A stretch of DNA of 64,000 nucleotides from the NCBI GenBank assembly GCA_013815685.1, contig JACDFR010000002.1, positions 62,001 through 126,000 of the forward strand, given 5' to 3'. This stretch comes from Ramlibacter sp. GTDB taxonomy: Bacteria > Pseudomonadota > Gammaproteobacteria > Burkholderiales > Burkholderiaceae_C. Shown in pieces: positions 57,794-64,000 of the stretch (positions are counted from its first letter, which is position 1; every line of letters starts with the position of its first letter). Made by a program: the position numbers and the translations under genes. Under the pieces are notes generated by a model, which saw only the letters and a program-made list of their open reading frames with translations, made no database searches and was not told where the DNA came from.

Positions 57794-58714
57794 ATGGCCG
57801 ATACCGACCGCACAGCTTCCCTGATGACCCCGTCCAAGCTGGCGCAGGTCAAGCCGAAGGCGCCCGCCACTCCTGCCGCGTGGCTCGACCAGATGGCGGC
57901 CGACGCGGGACACGCCCATGCGCAGCGCCTGACGGAGCTGCGCGGCGAGCTGCTGGCGCACGGGCGGGGCCGGGACCTGTCGCCGATGGTTTCGCAGCTG
58001 GCGCGCCTGGGCGAAGCCCTGCCGCAGCTCGACTTCGGCCTGCTGCAGACCCGCGGCTGGTGGGCTCGCACCACCGGCAGGAGCCGTAACGCGGGCACTG
58101 AATTCGCTCGCCAGTTCGAGCAGATCGACGAAGTTGCACGGGCGCTCGGGCCCCAGGCGCAGGCCCTGCAGAAAAGGCTGAACGAACAAGCCTCGGCAAA
58201 CGACCGGGCGCAGCTCGAGCTCGAGGTTGAATTTCGCGCCCTGGACAAGATCACCGACCAGGGCACGCGCTGGCTGCACGACATGCGCAACCAGATCAAG
58301 GTGCGTCAGGCCGAAGCCTCGGACGAGGCCGGCCGGCAGCAGGTCGGGAACGATGCCGCGCGGTGCGAGATCCTGGTGGCTCGCCTGAAGGTCCTGCGTG
58401 CCCTCGGTTCGGCCGCGCAGCAGGCGCACCAGCAAGCGCCGGCGGCCGCTGCGCGGCGCGCGGCGCTGTCCAAGCTCCTGTCGCTGCTGGCCTCGGATGT
58501 GAAAGCCTGGCAAGCAAGCATTTCCGCGCTGGCCGCGGCAGCCGGCAACGGCGATGCGCCGGCGCCTGGCCTGGATGACCCCATGAAGTGCCACCGCGAT
58601 CTGCAATTGCGGGTCAAGCAGGCACTGGCCGACTGCGGCGAGCTGCAGCATCAGGAGAAAGTGCTGGCCGACAGCTTGGCCGCGATGGATGCACAGTTCG
58701 AAGCCGGAGCCTGA
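57794..58714 (+). CDS. Hypothetical coiled-coil protein
   Basis: I do not recognise this 306-residue protein. It is alanine/glutamine/leucine-rich and mostly helical, with long heptad-like stretches (about residues 95-160 and 165-300), no signal peptide and no transmembrane helix. RGWWARTTGRSRNAGTEFARQF (around 70-90) is the most distinctive part; the layout vaguely recalls TelA/KlaA tellurite-resistance proteins, but I see no diagnostic motif. Start ATG 57794. A TATATT (57763-57768) lies upstream without a good -35. It ends 3 bp before the coaX GTG, so the two are probably co-transcribed. Confidence 0.7.
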   Translation: MADTDRTASLMTPSKLAQVKPKAPATPAAWLDQMAADAGHAHAQRLTELRGELLAHGRGRDLSPMVSQLARLGEALPQLDFGLLQTRGWWARTTGRSRNAGTEFARQFEQIDEVARALGPQAQALQKRLNEQASANDRAQLELEVEFRALDKITDQGTRWLHDMRNQIKVRQAEASDEAGRQQVGNDAARCEILVARLKVLRALGSAAQQAHQQAPAAAARRAALSKLLSLLASDVKAWQASISALAAAAGNGDAPAPGLDDPMKCHRDLQLRVKQALADCGELQHQEKVLADSLAAMDAQFEAGA

Positions 58715-58717
58715 TGC

Positions 58718-59488
58718 GTGGCCATTCTTGCCATCGATGTCGGCAACACGCGCCTCAAGTGGGCGCTCTACGAGTCGCTGCATCCCGGCGCGGCCATACT
58801 GGCCAACGGCGCTGAATTCCTGGAAAACATCGACAAGCTGGCGGATGGCGACTGGAGCTCGCTGGCGGCGCCCGAATGGATGATCGGCTGCGTCGTGGCA
58901 GGCGATGCGGTCAAGCGCCGCGTGCAGGAGCAGATGGAGGAGTTGTGGGACGTGCCGACGCAGTGGGTGGTCGCCAGCGCAGCCGAGGCCGGGCTGGTCA
59001 ATGGCTACGACCATCCGACCCGTCTGGGTGCCGACCGCTGGGTTGCGATGATCGGCGCCCGGCACCGGATGCTGGCGCAGGGTGCTTCACCGCCGTTGGT
59101 GGTGGTCATGGTGGGTACGGCCGTGACGGTCGAAGCCCTGGATGCGCATGGCAGGTTCCTGGGCGGATTCATCCTGCCGGGCCACGGCATCATGCTGCGG
59201 GCGCTGGAGTCGGGGACTGCCGGGCTGCATGTGCCCACGGGCGACGTCCGGGAGTTCCCGACCAACACCAGCGACGCACTGACGAGCGGAGGCACTTTCG
59301 CGATCGCGGGCGCGATCGAGCGCATGGCGCAGCATGTGCGCCGGCATTGCGGCGAAGAGCCTGCGTGCGTGATGACGGGAGGAGCCGGCTGGAAAATGGC
59401 GCCGCACCTGTCCGTCCCCTTCGAACTGGTGGAAAGCCTGATCTTCGACGGCCTGCTGGAGATCGCGCGGCGCCGCCGGGACGCCTGA
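58718..59488 (+). CDS. coaX: Type III pantothenate kinase CoaX
   Basis: CoaX phosphorylates pantothenate, first step of CoA synthesis; type III enzymes are insensitive to CoA feedback. The 256-residue product has the phosphate-1 motif [27 protein letters not shown], the catalytic region [15 protein letters not shown] and [15 protein letters not shown]. Start is a GTG at 58718, three bases after the previous stop. In many Burkholderiales birA precedes coaX; here the coiled-coil gene does. Confidence 0.95.
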   Translation: MAILAIDVGNTRLKWALYESLHPGAAILANGAEFLENIDKLADGDWSSLAAPEWMIGCVVAGDAVKRRVQEQMEELWDVPTQWVVASAAEAGLVNGYDHPTRLGADRWVAMIGARHRMLAQGASPPLVVVMVGTAVTVEALDAHGRFLGGFILPGHGIMLRALESGTAGLHVPTGDVREFPTNTSDALTSGGTFAIAGAIERMAQHVRRHCGEEPACVMTGGAGWKMAPHLSVPFELVESLIFDGLLEIARRRRDA

Positions 59489-59492
59489 GCCG

Positions 59493-60596
59493 TCAGCGTC
59501 CCAGGCCTCGAACCGCCTGGGACAAGACTTGGCGCGCCTGGTCCAGAACCTGTTGCTTCCAATTGATTGTGTCGGTGTAGAAAGCATCCATCATCTGCTG
59601 CCTGATCTGCGCCGCGAGCGCCGGTGGCGCATCGGGATGGATCTGCAGCCAGTGGTCGGCCCGCAGGGCCTGCAGCGTATCGAGCAGCGCGATTGTCCCG
59701 TACTCGATGGCGATGCCGGTGTATTCGGCCTGCGGGCACTCCTCGTAGGCCGCACCGAACATGAGCCCGGTCAGGAATGCCGAAGTCGAGGAGCCGTCAT
59801 AGATCGACGTGACCGGCGTTGCGCCTTCGCCGCCCCACCAGTCCCGGGCCCGGGAGAGGGCGGCCTTGTCGTCGCGGCCCGCGAAGATGCGCTCCCCGAC
59901 GCCGCTCGGACCCAGGCCGGTGTGAATGTCGATCCATGCGATGCGCGCGGCGCGCCGGCCGTGCGCGCGCAGCACTTCCCTGATCGCGAGGTTGCTCCAG
60001 GCCGCCCCGGTCCCGCCGAAGAACAGCCCGTGCGGGAATTCATGCTGCCCTTGCGTGATGGCGGCCTGATACGCCGCCGGCCCATGCCTGGTGATGTAGC
60101 CGGCGATTGCCGCCTCATTGGACGAGGAGGGCGGCCATTGTTCGGGCAATAGCGGGGAATGGATGTCGCGGTAGGCGGGGTTGACCGGCAAGGGCCTGGT
60201 GAAATCGTGGAAGTTGCGGTTCAGGTCCACGTTCTCGTGCGTGACGCGGCGGATGTGCGAAAAGCCGTAAGGGTTGAGAGCATGGACATAGAGTACGGCT
60301 ATTCCGCGCTGGCGTGCCTGTTCGCGCCATTCCAGGTCGCGCAAGGCAGCGACTTGCACGCCGCTTCCGCAAAAGCCTTCCACGCCGTGACAGGCGCTGG
60401 AGACGATCAACAGCTTGTCGGCGCTGGGGTGGCCGTCTCGCGCAATGTCCATGGCGAGCTCTTCGCCGTCGCGGCCTTTCGACGGGTGCGGCTTCGATTC
60501 CACGGCTAGGCCCGCGCCGGCGGCGGCGTCCCTGAAACGCTCCCGGGCCTGCCTGTAGGAGCCAGAAAAGCAATCGGGGGCGCTACCCTGGGTCAT
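59493..60596 (-). CDS. M14-like metallopeptidase (DUF2817)
   Basis: A 367-residue zinc carboxypeptidase-like protein. Motifs are SSACHGVEGFCGSG (zinc His and Glu), NPYGFSHIRRVTHENVDLNRNFHDF, IDIHTGLGPSG (zinc His) and the late glutamate in IAIEYGT. DUF2817 proteins are predicted M14 peptidases or amidases; the substrate is unknown. Start 60596 overlaps the stop of the upstream M20 gene. No signal peptide is seen, so it should act in the cytoplasm, perhaps on products taken up with the amidohydrolase substrate. Confidence 0.87.
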   Translation of the reverse strand: MTQGSAPDCFSGSYRQARERFRDAAAGAGLAVESKPHPSKGRDGEELAMDIARDGHPSADKLLIVSSACHGVEGFCGSGVQVAALRDLEWREQARQRGIAVLYVHALNPYGFSHIRRVTHENVDLNRNFHDFTRPLPVNPAYRDIHSPLLPEQWPPSSSNEAAIAGYITRHGPAAYQAAITQGQHEFPHGLFFGGTGAAWSNLAIREVLRAHGRRAARIAWIDIHTGLGPSGVGERIFAGRDDKAALSRARDWWGGEGATPVTSIYDGSSTSAFLTGLMFGAAYEECPQAEYTGIAIEYGTIALLDTLQALRADHWLQIHPDAPPALAAQIRQQMMDAFYTDTINWKQQVLDQARQVLSQAVRGLGR

Positions 60597-61786
60597 TCGT
60601 TCTTTGCCAGCCAGGCTTCGGCCAGCCGCACCCAGTAGGTGGCGCCGAGGGGGATCAGGTCGTCGTTGAAGTCGTAGCTGGGGTTGTGCAGCATGCAAGG
60701 GCCCCCGCCGTGGCCGATCTCCCGGTGCCCGCCATCGCCATTGGCGATGAAGCAATAGGCCCCCGGCCGCGCCTGCAGCATGTAGGAGAAGTCCTCCGAG
60801 CCCATGGTCGCTTCCTGCGCGTCGACGTTTTCTTCCCCGACGATGGAAGCCATGACCTGCCGCGCGAACCCGGTCTCGCGGTCGGCGTTGATGGTAGGCG
60901 GATAGTTGCGGACGAACTCGAACTCGCAGGCCGCCTCGTGCGCCGCACATACGTGCTCGGCCACCTGGCGCATGCGCTTCTCGATCATGTCCAGCACCTC
61001 GATGGTGAAGGTGCGTACGGTCCCTTGCAACTCGCAGCTGTCGGGAACGACGTTGGTGGCCTCGCCCGCATGAATCATGGTCACCGAGATGACGCCGGCG
61101 TCGACCGGCTTCTTGTTGCGGCTGATGATGGTCTGGAAGGCCTGCACCATCTGGCAGGCAATTGGCACGGGATCGATGCCGTTGTGCGGCAGGGCGGCAT
61201 GGCTTCCCTTGCCGCGGACGACGATCTTGAACTCGTTGCTCGACGCCATGACCGGCCCCGGGCTCACGGCGAACCTGCCGGCCTGGCTGCCGGGCCAGTT
61301 GTGCATGCCGAACACGGCGTCCATGGGAAATTTCTCGAAGAGGCCGTCCCTGATCATTTCGCGAGCGCCGCCGCCTCCTTCTTCCGCGGGCTGGAAAATG
61401 AGGTAGACGGTTCCGTCGAAATTGCGGTTCTGGGCCAGATGCTGGGCCGCGGCCAGCAGCATGGCCACATGGCCATCGTGACCGCAAGCGTGCATTTTTC
61501 CCTGGTGCTTGCTCGCATGACCGAAGGTGTTGAATTCCTGCATCGGCAGCGCGTCCATGTCCGCTCGCAAACCGACCGCGCGAGAGCTGGTGCCGTTCTT
61601 CACGATGCCGACCACGCCGGTCTTGCCAAGCCCGCGATGCACGGGGATGCCCCATTGCGTCAGTTTGTCGGCGACCACGTCGGCTGTGCGGACTTCCTCG
61701 AAACAAAGTTCGGGGTGGGCATGAATGTCCCGCCGGATGGCTGTGATCGCGGCGGCCTGCGTAACCAGGGAATCGAGGGTTTTCAT
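60593..61786 (-). CDS. M20 family amidohydrolase (hippurate hydrolase/N-acyl amino acid hydrolase-like)
   Basis: A 397-residue M20D metallohydrolase: RRDIHAHPELCFEE, LRADMDALPM, the metal site MHACGHDGHVAMLLAAA, FQPAEEGGGGAREMI with the catalytic Glu pair, and the dimerisation domain from about residue 185. This group hydrolyses N-acyl amino acids such as hippurate, acetyl or indole conjugates; the exact substrate is unknown. Start at 61786. It is divergent from argE across 82 bp and coupled to the DUF2817 gene. Confidence 0.9.
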   Translation of the reverse strand: MKTLDSLVTQAAAITAIRRDIHAHPELCFEEVRTADVVADKLTQWGIPVHRGLGKTGVVGIVKNGTSSRAVGLRADMDALPMQEFNTFGHASKHQGKMHACGHDGHVAMLLAAAQHLAQNRNFDGTVYLIFQPAEEGGGGAREMIRDGLFEKFPMDAVFGMHNWPGSQAGRFAVSPGPVMASSNEFKIVVRGKGSHAALPHNGIDPVPIACQMVQAFQTIISRNKKPVDAGVISVTMIHAGEATNVVPDSCELQGTVRTFTIEVLDMIEKRMRQVAEHVCAAHEAACEFEFVRNYPPTINADRETGFARQVMASIVGEENVDAQEATMGSEDFSYMLQARPGAYCFIANGDGGHREIGHGGGPCMLHNPSYDFNDDLIPLGATYWVRLAEAWLAKNE

Positions 61787-61868
61787 TGCAGAGTTCTTGG
61801 CTTCAATCCACCAGTCTAGCCGCCTGCGCAACTGCGCGCCAACTGGGGATATCCGCGAGAATAGGGAG

Positions 61869-63044
61869 ATGACTTCCCCGATAACGGCGGTTTCGCCGCG
61901 CGCGCTCGAGCTGGCGCAGGCATTGGTACGCATCAACACCGTGAGTGCAAACTCCAACTTGGGGCTCATCCACCTCATACGCGACGAGCTGGCCCGGCTG
62001 GGTGTCGCCAGCCGCCTGACCTTCAACCCGGAAAAAACCAAGGCCAACCTCTTTGCCACCCTGGGCGAAGGCAAGCCTGCCGGCGTCATCCTGTCCGGCC
62101 ACACGGACACGGTACCCTGGGATGGTCAGGACTGGTCGGTCGACCCGCTGGGTGCCCAGGTGCGCGACGGCAGGCTCTACGGCCGTGGCTCCGCGGACAT
62201 GAAGAGCTTCATCGCCGTTGCCTTGGCCCACGCCGAGGGCTTCCTGAACAGCAAGGCACCCTTCGCCATCCATCTGGCTTTGACTTACGACGAGGAGATC
62301 GGCTGCTTCGGCGTGCGCGACATGATCGCCGACATGCGCGACGCGGGCATTGCACCCTTGGCCTGCATCGTGGGGGAACCCACCGAGATGGTGCCCGCCA
62401 TTGCGCACAAGGGTGTGTACCGGTACAAGTGTTGCGTGCGCGGCAAGGAGGCGCACTCTTCGCTCACGCCGCAGTCGGTCAATGCAATTGAAATGGCCGC
62501 GCGCCTGATCGGCAAGCTGCGCGACATGGCCGAAGGGTTCGAGCGCGGCGAGATGCGCTATGCGGGTTTCGACGTGCCGTTCTCCACCGCCAGTGTCGGG
62601 CAATTCCATGGTGGCATTGCCGACAACGTGGTCCCGCGCGATGCCGAGTTCCGCTATGAATTTCGTGACCTGCCCACGGCCGATGCGAAGGCCATGCAGG
62701 AGGAAGTGCTTGCCCATGCGCGCGCGCTCGAGCCGTCAATGAAGCGCGTCGCGCCCGATGCGGGCTTTCGCTTCGAGACGATCTGCGAGGTCCCGAGCTT
62801 TCTCGGATCGGCCGAGTCGGGCGTGACCCGGCTTGCCCAGCGCCTCGCGGGCGAGCGCCGGACCACGCAGGTGGCCTTTGGCACCGAGGCCGGGATCTTC
62901 AAGAGCGCGGGCATTGCCACGGTGGTGTGCGGGCCCGGCAGCATCGGCCAGGCTCACCAACCGGACGAGTACGTGTCGCTTGAGCAGCTGGCCCGCTGCG
63001 AGGCCTTCATGCGCCGGCTGATGGCCGTGCGCGAAATCGGCTAG
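61869..63044 (+). CDS. argE: Acetylornithine deacetylase ArgE (M20A)
   Basis: A 391-residue M20 peptidase of the acetylornithine deacetylase type. Motifs are LSGHTDTVPWDGQDWSVDP (zinc His), YGRGSADMKSFIAVAL (bridging Asp), TYDEEIGCFGVRDMI (catalytic Glu) and GPGSIGQAHQPDEYV near the end (zinc His). ATG 61869 follows AGGGAG. ArgE frees ornithine from N-acetylornithine; since Burkholderiales often use ArgJ instead, a related deacetylase role cannot be excluded. It converges with the ABC binding-protein gene, 4 bp between stops. Confidence 0.88.
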   Translation: MTSPITAVSPRALELAQALVRINTVSANSNLGLIHLIRDELARLGVASRLTFNPEKTKANLFATLGEGKPAGVILSGHTDTVPWDGQDWSVDPLGAQVRDGRLYGRGSADMKSFIAVALAHAEGFLNSKAPFAIHLALTYDEEIGCFGVRDMIADMRDAGIAPLACIVGEPTEMVPAIAHKGVYRYKCCVRGKEAHSSLTPQSVNAIEMAARLIGKLRDMAEGFERGEMRYAGFDVPFSTASVGQFHGGIADNVVPRDAEFRYEFRDLPTADAKAMQEEVLAHARALEPSMKRVAPDAGFRFETICEVPSFLGSAESGVTRLAQRLAGERRTTQVAFGTEAGIFKSAGIATVVCGPGSIGQAHQPDEYVSLEQLARCEAFMRRLMAVREIG

Positions 63045-63048
63045 GCCT

Positions 63049-64000
63049 CTACTCCCGGACCCGGCCCTGCGAATCGATCAGGCTCAGCTCCACCATCCTG
63101 GAAGCCACCCGGTCATCCGTGAAGTGGACGCGGAAACCCCCGACGTTGACGTCGTCAAGTCCCTCGATGGCTTTCTTCACTCGCGCCCGGTTAGGGTCGC
63201 GCTGGATGCGCCGCACAGCTTCGGCATAGACGCGGGCTGCGATGTAGCCTTCCAGCATGTAGACGTTCGGCTTGCCCAGCTTGGCAGCCTGGGCGTCGGC
63301 CAGCAGCTCGCGCACCACGGCAATCTTGGCGGTATCGCTCTTGGGCACCACCCGGACCACCACGACGCCGGCACCGGTCGCGCCCAGCTCTTCGGCCAGC
63401 AGGCTCTCGCCGGTGTTGGAAAAGCCATAGATCGGCCCGCGGAAGCCCTTGGCGCGCAGGTCGCGCACGCCGCCCGCGGCGCTGTTGGAATCCCCGATCA
63501 CCAGCACCGATTCGGGCTTGACCGCCAAGGCCTTGTCGACGCCGTTGGAAATGTTGCCACTGGTCATCAGCGCGCTGGCCAGGACGTTGGCGCCCATGCT
63601 GGGCATGGTGCGCTGGGCGGAATCCAGCGCGGCCAGCGATTCGCTGTCGTTGCCGTGCAGGATGGCCAGGCGCCGGGCGCCCAGCGTCTCGGCGTGGCGG
63701 ATGATCGCGGCGGCCTCTTCGGAATAGCCGGGCCGTATGGAATAGACGTTGCCGTACATGGCGCCGCGGAATTCGTCGGCGGCGGACATCGGCGCGAACA
63801 TCAGCACGTCGCTGTCCTTGATCATCGGATACGCCGCCGTCACCTGGGGCGAGCCGTAGTAGCCGAACAGCGAGAGGATGCCCTGGTCCAGCAGTTTCTT
63901 CGTGTTGGCGGCGGTTTGCTGGGCGTTGCCGCGATCGTCCAGCGTGACCAGTTCGATCTTGCGCCCGTTGATGCCGCCGGCTGCGTTCACGCGGTCGAAA
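63049..64000 (-). CDS. Branched-chain amino acid-type ABC transporter substrate-binding protein (LivJ-like), N-terminus missing
   Basis: About 317 C-terminal residues of a periplasmic type I binding protein; the signal peptide and first strand lie beyond the window. It has VNAAGGINGRKIELVTLDD near the left end of the visible part, FGYYGSPQVTAAYPMIKDSDVLMFAPMSAA, the hinge region RLAILHGNDSESLAALDSAQ, and the second lobe VLVIGDSNSAAGGVRDLRAKGFRGPIYGFS. Ligand cannot be assigned; this family binds amino acids, amides or aromatic acids. Its closeness to M20/M14 hydrolases suggests uptake of amino-acid conjugates, which is inference. Confidence 0.88.
   Translation of the reverse strand, partial: FDRVNAAGGINGRKIELVTLDDRGNAQQTAANTKKLLDQGILSLFGYYGSPQVTAAYPMIKDSDVLMFAPMSAADEFRGAMYGNVYSIRPGYSEEAAAIIRHAETLGARRLAILHGNDSESLAALDSAQRTMPSMGANVLASALMTSGNISNGVDKALAVKPESVLVIGDSNSAAGGVRDLRAKGFRGPIYGFSNTGESLLAEELGATGAGVVVVRVVPKSDTAKIAVVRELLADAQAAKLGKPNVYMLEGYIAARVYAEAVRRIQRDPNRARVKKAIEGLDDVNVGGFRVHFTDDRVASRMVELSLIDSQGRVRE

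Noticed and set aside
59493-61706. A 737-codon minus-strand frame suggesting a fusion of the M20 and DUF2817 proteins
   Set aside because: The first part is an out-of-frame shadow of the M20 gene; the real DUF2817 start is the ATG at 60596 overlapping the M20 stop.

Overview
The window is a GC-rich, gene-dense stretch of a betaproteobacterial chromosome, most likely Burkholderiales and probably Comamonadaceae. The grounds are the gene neighbourhoods (pilMNOPQ-aroKB, gltBD-mla-murA-his-tat, petABC-sspAB), protein sequences typical of that family, TAAAAT/TAGAAT/TACAAT-like -10 hexamers, and a dispersed GC-rich hairpin repeat I associate with Comamonadaceae. No close relative can be named without a database search.

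Layout. 1-3.5 kb: the end of ccsB, the periplasmic methionine sulfoxide reductase pair msrP-msrQ, then lysA and the lipoprotein lptM on the minus strand. 3.7-6.5 kb: cyaY, and penicillin-binding protein 1A (mrcA) facing it. 6.8-14.6 kb: the type IV pilus alignment and secretin operon pilMNOPQ, tightly followed by aroK, aroB and dgt. 14.7-16.8 kb: a DUF1415 protein, a methyltransferase and a REP-associated (Y1/HUH) transposase with REP-like sequence beside it. 17-41 kb: about 28 genes all on the plus strand: glutamate synthase (gltBD), outer-membrane lipid asymmetry (mlaFEDACB), an ABC exporter, ibaG, murA, a histidine cluster (hisGDCBHAFIE), a DUF4870 protein, a HIT protein, tatABC, a GST and a DsbA-like isomerase. 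41-49 kb: a DegS-like protease, Nif3, pdxA, mscL, the cytochrome bc1 operon petABC, sspA-sspB and tRNA-Thr(TGT). 49-53.3 kb: dciA, an M23 peptidase and secA. 53.3-57.7 kb: a quorum-sensing locus. 57.8-64 kb: an unidentified coiled-coil protein, coaX, two hydrolases, an ArgE-type deacetylase and the start-truncated gene for an amino-acid ABC binding protein.

Most of the window is core metabolism and envelope biogenesis. The accessory part is the 53.4-57.7 kb block. It holds a CqsA/LqsA-type alpha-hydroxyketone autoinducer synthase, a six-TM CqsS-like sensor kinase without a receiver, a separate atypical response regulator with no visible DNA-binding domain, and a divergent LuxR-type HTH regulator. 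An 18-bp perfect inverted repeat lies upstream of the synthase gene, and a 14/18 match lies at the 5' end of the LuxR-type gene. I read this as a shared operator and the best candidate here for an undescribed regulatory circuit.

The second notable feature is a family of about 78-bp repeats at gene junctions inside the gltBD-mla-his cluster. One copy sits in frame inside gltB and another forms the C-terminus of an ABC ATPase. Base changes between copies keep a second hairpin paired, which suggests selection on structure.
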